Shown piece by piece: positions 6,673 through 14,169 of a stretch of DNA of 20,349 bases. Positions within the stretch are counted from its first letter, which is position 1, and each line of letters begins with the position of its first letter. Source of the DNA: M55B157 sp964626275. GTDB taxonomy: Bacteria; Actinomycetota; Actinomycetes; S36-B12. A program made the translations under genes and the position numbers. The notes below the pieces were generated by a model, which was not told the origin of the DNA, made no database searches, and was given only the letters and a program-made list of their open reading frames with translations. The stretch is from assembly GCA_964626275.1 (NCBI GenBank), contig CAZVCZ010000020.1:1-20349 (forward strand), in the 5' to 3' direction.

Positions 6673-8215
6673 ATCGGTGCCTGATCCGGTGGGGCCCCGC
6701 GCTCGGTGGATCTTCGGGGACCAACTGGGGCCTCACTTCATTGATCCTGCTTCGTCGCAGGTTGCTTCCCGCGATCTGCCCATCATCCTGATCGAATCCA
6801 CGGCTGCGCTGCGTCGGCGGGATTACCACTGGGCGAAGGCGCAACTCATGTGGTCTGCCATGCGGCATTGCGCGCGCGATCTGGAGGAGCGCGCCGTCTA
6901 TATCCGCGCCGATACCTACCGCGAGGGATTGGGGCAGGCTGCACGAAGACTCGGTATCGAGGCGAGTGACATCGTCGTGAGCGATCCGACCTCCTACGCC
7001 GCTCGACGGTTGGTGCGCCAGCTGGGTGTGCAGGTGGAACCCTCCCGCGGATTCGTGACCAGCGAACGCGACTTCGCCGATTGGGCGGCGTCTCGGGGCA
7101 GAAAGCGACTCCTGCTGGAGGATTTCTACCGGGCTGCCCGACGGCGGTGCGACGTCCTGATGGACGGGGATGAACCGACGGGTGGGCGCTGGAACTTCGA
7201 TGCGGAGAACCGACTGTCGCCACCCAAGGGGGAGCGGACGCTCGGGCTCCCTGAGCCATGGTGGCCCACCGAGGATGACATCGACGAGGAGGTCCGTGCC
7301 GATCTGTCCGCTGCCGTGGGGGCGGGGGAGATCCGACTGGTCGGTGCAGCGGGGCCGCGGCGTTTTGCCGTGACTCGCGCAGAGGCGCTGCACGTGCTCG
7401 AGGACTTCGTGCGGCATCGATTGTCCGACTTCGGCCCGTATGAAGACGCGGTCATGCGCGATGACTGGGTGATGGCTCACTCCCTGCTGTCGGTTCCGAT
7501 GAACCTCGGCCTGCTCGATCCGATGGAGGCCATTGAGGCCGTAATCGAGCAGTGGGACGGAGGTGACGCGGGACTGTCCAGCGTCGAGGGCTTTATCCGC
7601 CAGGTGATGGGGTGGCGTGACTACGTCTGGCACCTGTACTGGCATCTCGGGGAGGACTACGTCACGCGCAGCAATGCGCTCGATGCGCGGACGGCCCTTC
7701 CGGAGTGGTGGACCGATCTCCGAGGTGACAAGGTCACGGCCTCGTGCCTGTCGTCGACGTTGACCGATGTGCATGAGCGAGGGTGGGCACATCACATTCC
7801 CCGATTGATGATCCTCGGCAACTGGGCGCTGCAGCAGGGTTTCGAGCCGGCCGAGACCACCGAATGGTTTACCCGCGTGTTCGTCGATGCCTACCCGTGG
7901 GTGATGGCGGCGAATGTCGCTGGCATGGCGCTGTACGCCGATGGGGGGACCATGGCGACGAAGCCGTATGCCGCGGGGGGTGCCTACATCAACAGGATGA
8001 CCAACTACTGCAAGGGGTGCGCCTACCGTCCCACGGAGCGCACCGGTGAGCGTGGGTGTCCCTTCACCGCCGGGTACTGGGCATTCCTGGACCGCACCCG
8101 CCCGCAGTTGCAGGGCAACCATCGCATGGCTCAACCGCTGCGAGGGTTGGACCGACTGGCAGACCTCGACGAGGCGATCGACGGAGTCCGACGCCGGGGA
8201 ACGGATCCGCCTTAG
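6665..8215 (+). CDS. Iron-sulfur bacterial cryptochrome/photolyase (PhrB/CryB type)
   Basis: A 516-residue protein of the prokaryotic (6-4) photolyase/FeS-BCP family, light-driven flavoproteins that repair UV photoproducts or act as photoreceptors. The N-terminal part (about 13-160) is the Rossmann-like domain, with RWIFGDQLGPHF. The helical FAD-binding part follows, with VEGFIRQVMGWRDYVWHLYW and NWALQQGF. Four cysteines, Cys361, Cys449, Cys452 and Cys465, have the same spacing (88, 3, 13) as the [4Fe-4S] ligands of Rhodobacter CryB and Agrobacterium PhrB. Family length is about 510. Three in-frame GTG codons (6665, 6677, 6689) could be the start; the first overlaps the SPFH gene by 8 nt and the last leaves a gap. 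DNA repair is the likelier role, but the sequence cannot separate photolyase from cryptochrome. Confidence 0.93.
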   Translation: MPESVPDPVGPRARWIFGDQLGPHFIDPASSQVASRDLPIILIESTAALRRRDYHWAKAQLMWSAMRHCARDLEERAVYIRADTYREGLGQAARRLGIEASDIVVSDPTSYAARRLVRQLGVQVEPSRGFVTSERDFADWAASRGRKRLLLEDFYRAARRRCDVLMDGDEPTGGRWNFDAENRLSPPKGERTLGLPEPWWPTEDDIDEEVRADLSAAVGAGEIRLVGAAGPRRFAVTRAEALHVLEDFVRHRLSDFGPYEDAVMRDDWVMAHSLLSVPMNLGLLDPMEAIEAVIEQWDGGDAGLSSVEGFIRQVMGWRDYVWHLYWHLGEDYVTRSNALDARTALPEWWTDLRGDKVTASCLSSTLTDVHERGWAHHIPRLMILGNWALQQGFEPAETTEWFTRVFVDAYPWVMAANVAGMALYADGGTMATKPYAAGGAYINRMTNYCKGCAYRPTERTGERGCPFTAGYWAFLDRTRPQLQGNHRMAQPLRGLDRLADLDEAIDGVRRRGTDPP

Positions 8216-8241
8216 CCGCACTCATGCGGCAGGATGCGGGC

Positions 8242-9015
8242 ATGGATCCGGGAACCTTCGTGCTGCTGGTGGCGGCGGGGTTCGCGGGAGCGGCGATCAA
8301 CGGGGTCGTCGGCGCGGGCACTCTCATCACGTTCCCGGTGCTGTTGGCCTCCGGGGCGCCACCGGTCGTCGCCAACGGCACCAACACGCTGGGTTTGAGC
8401 ATCGGCTCCTGGTCATCGGCCTTCGCCTACCGCGATGAACTCACCGGACGACGCGCCACGGTCCTTCCCGCCCTCCTCGGCGCCGTCGTCGGAGCCGCGA
8501 TCGGCGCATCCCTGGTGCTGCTGCTTCCCGAGGTCGTCTTCGAGACCGCGGTGCCGTGGTTGATCCTCACCGCGACCATCCTCGTCGCGGTGCAGCCACT
8601 CGTATCCAGATGGACGAAGCGCGCACACTCGGAGAATGCCGGCAGAGGCACCGCGCTGCACCATCCCACGGCGCTGCCTCCCGTGGTCGCGGCCGCGGGT
8701 GTGTACGGGGGTTATTTCGGGGCTGGTCAGGGCGTGGTCTTCATGGCGATCCTGGGCTGGCTCTATGACCGATCCCCGCAGCACGCCAATGCGGCGAAGA
8801 ATCTCTTCGCTGCAGGGGCGAACATCACGGCTGCGGTCGTGTTCGTGATCGCCGGCCGCATTTGGTGGTGGGCGGCGCTGGCCATCGCCGTGGGCGCCCT
8901 GGTCGGGGGCACCGTGGGTGCTCGGGGCGCGCGACGCTTGAGCCCGACAGCACTCCGGACGGTGGTGGTGCTCGTCGGTGTCATCGCTGCAGTCTTCACA
9001 CTCGTGAGGTGGTGA
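8242..9015 (+). CDS. TauE/SafE (DUF81) family membrane permease
   Basis: A 257-residue polytopic membrane protein with about seven to eight hydrophobic helices. The family's internal duplication is visible: GVVGAGTLITFP (21-32) with NGTNTLGL (45-52) in the first half, echoed by GGYFGAGQGVVFM (156-168) with NAAKNLFA (183-190) in the second. Members export small organic or inorganic anions such as sulfite or sulfoacetate, and the substrate here is unknown. The ATG at 8242 is preferred. CAGGAT lies exactly 6 nt before it and could be a weak leaderless -10 box. An ATG at 8224 would add six residues. Longer readings overlap the photolyase gene and carry non-hydrophobic residues. The stop lies 5 nt before the methyltransferase gene. 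Confidence 0.88.
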   Translation: MDPGTFVLLVAAGFAGAAINGVVGAGTLITFPVLLASGAPPVVANGTNTLGLSIGSWSSAFAYRDELTGRRATVLPALLGAVVGAAIGASLVLLLPEVVFETAVPWLILTATILVAVQPLVSRWTKRAHSENAGRGTALHHPTALPPVVAAAGVYGGYFGAGQGVVFMAILGWLYDRSPQHANAAKNLFAAGANITAAVVFVIAGRIWWWAALAIAVGALVGGTVGARGARRLSPTALRTVVVLVGVIAAVFTLVRW

Positions 9016-9020
9016 TCGAG

Positions 9021-9848
9021 ATGTCGTGTGTCGACCCCATCACCGTGGATGACCCGGAGGATCCCCGCCTCGACGACTACCGCAATCTGACCGACATGGA
9101 TCTGCGGCTTCGGGTCGAAGCCCCCGCGGGGATGTTCATCGCCGAGGGCTATCTGGTCCTGGAGAAGGTCGTGGAACTGGGTCTGCGTTGTCGCTCGGTG
9201 CTCGTGGAGCACAAGCGCGTCGCCCGGCTGAGGGAGATTCTCACGGCTCATCCCCGCGCCGCGGATATCCCGATCTACTGCGCACCCGCCACGGTCCTGC
9301 AGGCCCTGACCGGCTATCGGGTACATCGGGGAGTGCTGGCCTGCGTCGACCGCCCCACACCCCTGTCGGTAAGCGAGGTGATGGAGAGATCGGGTGATCT
9401 GCTCATCCTCGAAGGTCTTGTCGATCCGACAAATGTGGGCCTGGCGATGAGATCTGCGACCGCACTCGGAATCGCAGCCGCTGTCGTGTCACCCGATTGC
9501 GCCGATCCGCTCTATCGTCGAGCGGTGCGCACGTCGATGGGCGCCACACTGGTCCTGCCCTGGGCCCGTTCGACCGCCTGGCCGCAGGACCTCTATCGAA
9601 TCCGTGACCGGGGCTATGACCTCATGGCCCTGAGCCCCGATCCGGATGGTGTCGATCTGGAGACCGCCGTCGCTCGGGCCCGAGAGGACGGTCGGCAGGT
9701 CGCGGCCGTGTTCGGGACTGAGGGCGATGGCCTTCGGGCGGAGACCATGCAACTCATCGCCCGGAGCGTGCGGATCGATATGGCGTCAGGGATCGATTCA
9801 CTGAACGTCGCTGCGGCCGTCGCAGTCGTCGCCTACGCCTTACGGTGA
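9021..9848 (+). CDS. SpoU/TrmH-family RNA 2'-O-methyltransferase
   Basis: A SPOUT-class enzyme that uses S-adenosylmethionine to methylate a ribose 2'-OH in rRNA or tRNA. The 275-residue product has an N-terminal substrate-binding domain (about 20-110) and a C-terminal catalytic domain with all three family motifs. These are ILEGLVDPTNVGLAMRSA with Asn138 and Arg144, FGTEGDGL (231-238), and IDMASGIDSLNVAAA with Asn262 in the trefoil knot. The exact RNA target cannot be read from the sequence. The ATG at 9021 is preceded by GAGGTGG (9006-9012) inside the end of the permease gene. A GTG at 9012 overlapping that stop is the alternative. The last codons contain the promoter of the next gene. Confidence 0.9.
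   Translation: MSCVDPITVDDPEDPRLDDYRNLTDMDLRLRVEAPAGMFIAEGYLVLEKVVELGLRCRSVLVEHKRVARLREILTAHPRAADIPIYCAPATVLQALTGYRVHRGVLACVDRPTPLSVSEVMERSGDLLILEGLVDPTNVGLAMRSATALGIAAAVVSPDCADPLYRRAVRTSMGATLVLPWARSTAWPQDLYRIRDRGYDLMALSPDPDGVDLETAVARAREDGRQVAAVFGTEGDGLRAETMQLIARSVRIDMASGIDSLNVAAAVAVVAYALR
9841..9846 (+). promoter_or_regulatory. Leaderless-type -10 box for the second histidine phosphatase gene
   Basis: TACGGT sits exactly 6 nt before the ATG at 9853 and overlaps the stop codon of the methyltransferase gene. It is the same hexamer and spacing as at the minus-strand hypothetical gene. No -35 match was seen, and there is no ribosome site in the 4-nt gap between the genes. Confidence 0.5.
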
Positions 9849-9852
9849 TGCC

Positions 9853-10530
9853 ATGAATGCTGAGACGACACACAGCGAGTCCTCATCCGGTGAGATCTGG
9901 TTGCTACGACATGGAGAGACACCGTGGAGTCGGGCTGGAAGGCATACCGGTCGCACGGACATCGATCTCGACGAGACGGGAGTGGCTCAAGCCCGCGCGC
10001 TGCGTTCGGCGCTGACCGGGGTGTCCTTCGATGAGGTGCGCGTCTCGCCCCTGACTCGCGCGCGGCGTACGGCCATCGAGTCGGGAGTCCTCGCCCATGA
10101 GGCGGGGGAGCGAATCAGGGACGGTGCTGACGTCGACCTGATCGACCCCGATCTCATCGAGTGGGATTACGGAAGCTGGGAGGGGAGGACGACGGCGGAG
10201 ATCCGAACTGAGCTCGGCCAGCCGCTGTGGACGATCTTCTCCGCACCCATCCCCGGCGGGGAGCAGGCCGAAGATGTGGAGATGCGCGCGCGGCGGGTAC
10301 TGCATCGAGTGGAGCCGACTGTTCGGAGCGGAGGACGGGTCGCCTTCTTCGCCCACGGTCATGTCCTGCGGATCCTCACCGCGGCCTGGCTGAACCGACC
10401 TGCGGCGGATGCCCGATTGTGGGCACTCAGTCCGGCCACGATCTCGGTTCTCGGCTACGAGCATGAGCAGCACGTGATCAGGCGGTGGAACTGCGCGGCT
10501 CCGATCGATGGCGATTCCACGCGGGCATGA
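9853..10530 (+). CDS. Histidine phosphatase (phosphoglycerate mutase-like) family protein
   Basis: A 225-residue cytosolic phosphatase or mutase of branch 1 of the histidine phosphatase superfamily. LLRHGET (17-23) gives catalytic Arg19 and phospho-acceptor His20. HTGRTDIDLDETG follows, SPLTRARRT (65-73) is the second conserved block, Glu103 in LIEWDYGSWEGR is the probable general acid, and His168 in FFAHGH is the second active-site histidine. The arrangement resembles GpmB/CobC-type phosphatases and actinobacterial phosphatases such as glucosyl-3-phosphoglycerate phosphatase, but the substrate is unknown. It differs from the SixA-like protein at 1773, which is shorter and has GHNPGL. The first 12 residues are Ser/Thr-rich and probably disordered. 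Confidence 0.88.
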   Translation: MNAETTHSESSSGEIWLLRHGETPWSRAGRHTGRTDIDLDETGVAQARALRSALTGVSFDEVRVSPLTRARRTAIESGVLAHEAGERIRDGADVDLIDPDLIEWDYGSWEGRTTAEIRTELGQPLWTIFSAPIPGGEQAEDVEMRARRVLHRVEPTVRSGGRVAFFAHGHVLRILTAAWLNRPAADARLWALSPATISVLGYEHEQHVIRRWNCAAPIDGDSTRA

Positions 10531-10545
10531 GGCGAGGGGTGCGGG

Positions 10546-10551
10546 TAGCCT
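10546..10551 (+). promoter_or_regulatory. Leaderless-type -10 box for the copper lipoprotein gene
   Basis: TAGCCT lies exactly 6 nt before the ATG at 10558. An earlier ATG at 10552 would fall inside the expected promoter-to-start spacer, so the box selects the second ATG. No ribosome site is present. No -35 match was found. Confidence 0.55.
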
Positions 10552-10557
10552 ATGCAC

Positions 10558-11835
10558 ATGTCGAATCTTTCGTGGGCCGACCTCAGGCCGAGGCGCACGG
10601 GCAGGCGAAGCGTCGTCATCGTGGGCGGCCTCGCGAGCGCGCTTCTCCTGAGCGCCTGTGCCAGCGCAGGATCGGGATCCTCTGGTTCGGCGGACGCACC
10701 CGCCGACTCCCAGCCACCCGCAGCCGCAGTAGATGCCGCGTCCCCGGAGACGCCCGCTGAGACGCCTACGGCTTCCCCGGACACCATCACCGCACAGGAG
10801 GAGGGCATCGTCACCCTCGCGCTCGCGCAGCCCTATGAGCCCAGTGCCGAGGCTGGTGGAACCGATGACTACCGCTGTTTCCTGATCGACCTGGACCTGC
10901 CCGAGGATCGATACATCACCGGTGTGCGCTTCGCTCCGGGTAACCCGGCGGTGGTGCATCACGCGATCGTCTATCGGGTCGACCCCGAGCAGGTCGCCGC
11001 GGCGGAGCAGGTTGACGCTGGTGATGATGGACAGGGCTGGTCGTGCTTCGGTGGGCCGGGGATCCCGGCGCCCTCGTCGGGTTCGGGTGGCAGCGCGGTG
11101 GACTCCCTCGGGGGAAGCGCCTGGCTCGCGGCCTGGGCACCGGGGGGTCGTGAGGCACGTTATCCCGAGGGGACCGGTGTTCTCGTCGAATCAGGATCCC
11201 AAGCGGCGCTGCAGATCCACTACAACCTGCGCGGGGGCCAGGGGCCGGACCTCACCGAGGTCTACCTGCGGACAGAGCCTGCGTCGAAGAACCTCGTGGA
11301 CCTGGCGACCTATCTCCTGCCTGCGCCGGTCGAGCTGCCCTGCCTGCCGGGTGAATCAGGTCCACTGTGCGATCGAGAGGCCTCGATCACCGATGTCATC
11401 CAGCGCTTCGGCGGTGAATCGCTGCGCACCATCTGGGGACTGCAATTCATTTGCGGCGGCGATCTGGTCGAGCCGAAGGCGGGATCCACGACGTCCTGCG
11501 ATCACAAGGCTCGGTCGGATATGACGATCTATGCTGCCGCCGGCCACATGCATCTGCTGGGCCGATCCATCTCGATCGAGGTCAACCCGGACACCGATGC
11601 CGCCAATCGCGTCCTCGACATCGAGACCTGGGATTTCGATAATCAGGCCCGCTCCTGGCTCCCCGAGCCGCTGGAGGTGTCCCGCGGCGATGTGCTTCGG
11701 GTGACCTGCACCCATGATGCGAACCTGCGCAACACGCTGCCTGCGCTGGCGGATCTTCCGCCGCGTTACGTCACCTGGGGTGAGGGAACAACCGACGAAA
11801 TGTGCCTCGGACTGCTCACCGTCGCACGCGGCTGA
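10558..11835 (+). CDS. Secreted lipoprotein with PHM/DBH-like copper monooxygenase domains
   Basis: A 425-residue exported protein. A basic N-terminus and hydrophobic stretch end in the lipobox LLSAC (acylated Cys34), followed by a Ser/Ala/Pro-rich linker to about residue 80. The rest resembles the two jelly-roll domains of copper type II ascorbate-dependent monooxygenases (peptidylglycine alpha-hydroxylating and dopamine beta-monooxygenases). All six ligand positions have candidates. For the CuH site these are His134 and His135 in VVHHAIVYRV and His221 in LQIHYN; for the CuM site, His330 and His332 in AAGHMHLLG and Met415 in TTDEMC. Cysteines at 107, 163, 262, 271, 299, 314, 384 and 416 suggest disulfides. 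These enzymes hydroxylate C-H bonds with O2. The substrate here is unknown, and a non-catalytic copper-binding role is possible. pgsA follows after 12 nt. Confidence 0.82.
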   Translation: MSNLSWADLRPRRTGRRSVVIVGGLASALLLSACASAGSGSSGSADAPADSQPPAAAVDAASPETPAETPTASPDTITAQEEGIVTLALAQPYEPSAEAGGTDDYRCFLIDLDLPEDRYITGVRFAPGNPAVVHHAIVYRVDPEQVAAAEQVDAGDDGQGWSCFGGPGIPAPSSGSGGSAVDSLGGSAWLAAWAPGGREARYPEGTGVLVESGSQAALQIHYNLRGGQGPDLTEVYLRTEPASKNLVDLATYLLPAPVELPCLPGESGPLCDREASITDVIQRFGGESLRTIWGLQFICGGDLVEPKAGSTTSCDHKARSDMTIYAAAGHMHLLGRSISIEVNPDTDAANRVLDIETWDFDNQARSWLPEPLEVSRGDVLRVTCTHDANLRNTLPALADLPPRYVTWGEGTTDEMCLGLLTVARG

Positions 11836-11847
11836 CAACGGTCTTAC

Positions 11848-12474
11848 GTGGCTAGTTCGCCGGTCCCGCAGGAGCACGACGACTCGGTGGTCTCCACGGA
11901 TCGGCTGGTGACGGTTCCCAACGTTCTCACCGTCGCTCGACTGATCCTTGTCGGTGTGTTCGCGTGGCTGGTCCTCGGACCGGGGGCGCAACTGTGGGCT
12001 GCCGGTGCGCTCATCATCGCCGCCGTCACCGACTATCTCGATGGGTTCATCGCTCGTCGTTGGCATCAGGTGTCACGAATCGGACAGATTCTCGACCCCC
12101 TGGTCGATCGAGTGACCGTCCTCACGGTCCTCATCGTCCTGGGGGCGTCGGGCATCCTGCCGTGGTGGCTGGTGTTACTCATTATCGGTCGGGATCTGGT
12201 TCTCCTCGCCCTGCTGCCCGCGCTGCGGTCGAGAGGTCTGCTCGCGCTGCCCGTGCACTATCTGGGCAAAGTGGCGACCTTCTTCCTTTTCGCGTCCTTC
12301 CCCCTGCTGCTGATCGGGACCGGGGGCTTCGCGTGGCAAAACCTGGCGGACGTGATCGGCTGGGCGCTGCTGATTTGGGGTGTCGGCTTGTACTGGTACG
12401 GGGCGATTCTCTACATCGAGCAGGCCATCCGCGTACTTCGCGCTGTCCCGCCTCTGCGGGCCTCGTCGGTCTGA
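11848..12474 (+). CDS. CDP-alcohol phosphatidyltransferase family protein (PgsA-like)
   Basis: A membrane enzyme that swaps the CMP of a CDP-lipid for an alcohol in phospholipid synthesis. The 208-residue product has the full signature D-x2-D-G-x2-A-R-x8-G-x3-D-x3-D: Asp62, Asp65, Gly66, Ala69, Arg70, Gly79, Asp83 and Asp87. About five to six membrane helices surround it. It is most like actinobacterial PgsA2-type proteins; M. tuberculosis pgsA2 likewise lies a few genes before gcvH. Phosphatidylglycerophosphate synthase is the usual annotation, but cardiolipin-synthase-like activity is also possible. The GTG start at 11848 lies 12 nt after the lipoprotein stop without a good ribosome site. 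A GTG at 11887 (residue 14) preceded by AGGAG is an alternative, since residues 1-18 are not family-conserved. Confidence 0.88.
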   Translation: MASSPVPQEHDDSVVSTDRLVTVPNVLTVARLILVGVFAWLVLGPGAQLWAAGALIIAAVTDYLDGFIARRWHQVSRIGQILDPLVDRVTVLTVLIVLGASGILPWWLVLLIIGRDLVLLALLPALRSRGLLALPVHYLGKVATFFLFASFPLLLIGTGGFAWQNLADVIGWALLIWGVGLYWYGAILYIEQAIRVLRAVPPLRASSV

Positions 12475-12515
12475 CATGATGTGCCTGACGAGCACGGCGT
12501 TGACGAGGAGGATCG

Positions 12516-12899
12516 ATGATCCCGGAGGACCTGAAGTACACGTCAGAGCATGAGTGGGTTCGCTTCACGGATGACGGAACCGTGGTCTTCGGCATCACTC
12601 ATTACGCTCAGGACGCGCTGGGGGACATCGTCTTCGTCGAGCTGCCGGAGGTTGATTCTGCGATCTCTGCCGGGGACACCTGCGGGGAGGTTGAGTCCAC
12701 GAAGAGCGTGAGCGATATCTACGCGCCAGTGTCGGGAACGATCGTGGCCCGGAACGACTCACTCAGCGATGCCCCGGAAGCCATCAATTCCGATCCCTAT
12801 GGCGAGGGCTGGATGCTCGAGGTCCGACCCGACGGCGACCTCGACCCTTCTGCCTTCCTCGATGCCGCCGGCTATGCGGTCGTGACCGAAGGTTCGTGA
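12516..12899 (+). CDS. gcvH: Glycine cleavage system H protein
   Basis: The lipoyl carrier that shuttles the aminomethyl intermediate between the P, T and L proteins of the glycine cleavage system. The 127-residue product is full length. It begins IPEDLKYTSEHEWVR, has the GITHYAQDALGDIVFVELP strand region and carries the lipoylated Lys63 in ESTKSVSD. It then has APVSGTI and the conserved INSDPYGEGWML block. GAGGAGG (12505-12511) is 4 nt before the ATG, one of the strongest ribosome sites in the window. No glycine riboswitch is visible in the 41-nt gap before it, unlike gcvP. The FHA gene follows after 6 nt. A gcvT gene is not in the window. Confidence 0.97.
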   Translation: MIPEDLKYTSEHEWVRFTDDGTVVFGITHYAQDALGDIVFVELPEVDSAISAGDTCGEVESTKSVSDIYAPVSGTIVARNDSLSDAPEAINSDPYGEGWMLEVRPDGDLDPSAFLDAAGYAVVTEGS

Positions 12900-12905
12900 C
12901 GTCCG

Positions 12906-13406
12906 ATGTCGGTTGAGCACGGTCCCCGGACCTGCCTGGCATGCGCCGAGCCCGCAGAGGACAACGACCGTTTCTGCTCGCATTGCGGGGCCCCACTTCC
13001 TGTCGAGGCCGAGTCGCCGGAGGAGTCGACATTCCTCGGCACCGCCGGCCCGCACTCCAGCGGTGCGATCCCCGCGGTCGGATCCGGGTACGTCACCGGG
13101 ATCGCTCCCGGTTCGGCGGTGTTGGTCGTGAGCAGGGGAGCCGGTGCCGGTTCGTCGTATCTGCTGACCGGGGACATCGTGGTGGCCGGGCGCGCGCCTG
13201 ATGCGGATCTGTTCCTCGACGACATCACGGTGAGCCGTCGTCATGCGGAGCTTCTGCGGGATGGCTCATCATGGACGATTCGCGACGCCGACAGCCTCAA
13301 CGGCACCTACGTGAACCGCCATCGAGTGGAGTCGACGGCCCTTCAGCCAGGGGACGAGGTCCAGATCGGCAAGTACCGCTTCGTCTATCTCATCGGAGGC
13401 GAGTGA
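12906..13406 (+). CDS. garA: FHA-domain protein of the GarA/OdhI type with N-terminal zinc ribbon
   Basis: A 166-residue regulator. Its C-terminal FHA domain (about 72-160) has the phosphothreonine-binding residues Gly95-Arg96, SRRH (110-113) and SLNGTYVN (130-137). It is strongly similar to M. tuberculosis GarA and Corynebacterium OdhI, which bind 2-oxoglutarate dehydrogenase and glutamate enzymes until phosphorylated by PknB/PknG. In GarA the switch is a Thr-rich N-terminal motif. Here EESTFLG has Thr42 at a similar place, so self-binding after phosphorylation is plausible. Upstream lies an unusual four-cysteine module, Cys10-x2-Cys13-x10-Cys24-x2-Cys27, a zinc ribbon that mycobacterial GarA lacks. 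Its position between gcvH and the FtsR-type regulator is the same as in mycobacteria. The ATG lacks a strong ribosome site; the gene is probably coupled to gcvH 6 nt upstream. Confidence 0.88.
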   Translation: MSVEHGPRTCLACAEPAEDNDRFCSHCGAPLPVEAESPEESTFLGTAGPHSSGAIPAVGSGYVTGIAPGSAVLVVSRGAGAGSSYLLTGDIVVAGRAPDADLFLDDITVSRRHAELLRDGSSWTIRDADSLNGTYVNRHRVESTALQPGDEVQIGKYRFVYLIGGE

Positions 13407-14122
13407 GTCCAGATCCCCAGGCAGACCGATCGCTCGATCCACCTCGGTCGAGTGGCCGGATGCTGGGAATCGGTGAGGTGGCATCCCTCCTCGATGCCGA
13501 GCTCGGTGAGGTCACGGTCTCCAAGATCCGCTATCTGGAATCGCGCGGGCTGATCACTCCGGCGCGAACGCGCGGTGGAAGTAGGCGATACTCCACGGCC
13601 GATGTGGACCGGCTTCGCACGATCCTCACCCTGCAACGTCGGCATTTCCTACCCCTGGACGTTATTGCGGAAAGACTCGACGTGGTCACGGAGGATGACG
13701 ACGACGTTGACGCTGTCCCCGGGACGCTGTCAGCGAATGATTCGGTGGGCACCCTCACCCATGCCCTGCGTCCCGGCGATGAGACCCGGTGGAGCCGGGA
13801 GGAATTCCTGCATCGTGTGGCCCTGAGCGCCGCCGACGTGGACGAGATGCACCGTCACGGCGTGATCCCTGCGTGGGACTCCACCGGAATGCAGATCGCC
13901 CTGGTCGTCCATCGGCTAGCCGAGTGGGGAATCGAACCTCGGCACCTCCGGGGTCTCGTGCAGTCAGCAGAGCGTCAGGTGGGTCTCGTCGAGTCGACGG
14001 TGCCCATCGGACAGGTGGCGGGCTCGCAAGCGCGCGTCGAGGCTGATGAGGCGCGTCGTCGACTGGCAGCGAACCTCATCGAGCTGCACATCCTGCTGGT
14101 GCGCGCGGGGATGTCGGCGTGA
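13403..14122 (+). CDS. ftsR: MerR-family transcriptional regulator, FtsR/Rv1828 type
   Basis: A 239-residue DNA-binding protein. The N-terminal winged helix-turn-helix (about 20-95) reads IGEVASLLDAELGEVTVSKI, RYLESRGLITPARTRGG and SRRYSTADVDRLRTIL, which fits the MerR pattern. The C-terminal block LAEWGIEPRHLRGLVQSAERQ is characteristic of the Rv1828/FtsR group rather than of metal-sensing MerR proteins, and there are no cysteine metal ligands. In Corynebacterium FtsR activates ftsZ; the target here is not shown. The GTG start at 13403 overlaps the FHA stop (GTGA) and follows GGAGG at 3 nt. An ATG at 13460 is possible but has no ribosome site. It likely shares the gcvH-garA transcript. Confidence 0.88.
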   Translation: MSPDPQADRSLDPPRSSGRMLGIGEVASLLDAELGEVTVSKIRYLESRGLITPARTRGGSRRYSTADVDRLRTILTLQRRHFLPLDVIAERLDVVTEDDDDVDAVPGTLSANDSVGTLTHALRPGDETRWSREEFLHRVALSAADVDEMHRHGVIPAWDSTGMQIALVVHRLAEWGIEPRHLRGLVQSAERQVGLVESTVPIGQVAGSQARVEADEARRRLAANLIELHILLVRAGMSA

Positions 14123-14157
14123 CCGGATAGCGACCTGCTTCGACAGGAGCCCGGGGT

Positions 14158-14163
14158 TAGGCT
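14158..14163 (+). promoter_or_regulatory. Leaderless-type -10 box for the bifunctional-nuclease gene
   Basis: TAGGCT lies exactly 6 nt before the ATG at 14170. The six nucleotides between are GGGCCC, not a ribosome site. The 47-nt gap after ftsR therefore probably holds an independent promoter. CTGCTT at 14135-14140 (17-nt spacer) is at best a poor -35. Confidence 0.55.
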
Positions 14164-14169
14164 GGGCCC

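Noticed and set aside
6614..8221. Long open frame (535 codons) on the minus strand across the photolyase gene
   Set aside because: It lies wholly antisense to a photolyase with clear motifs. Its translation is rich in Arg, His and Pro with no recognisable domain, as expected of a shadow frame in GC-rich DNA.
9904..10962. 352-codon minus-strand open frame over the second histidine phosphatase and lipoprotein
   Set aside because: It crosses two well-supported plus-strand genes and their promoter, and shows no family resemblance.
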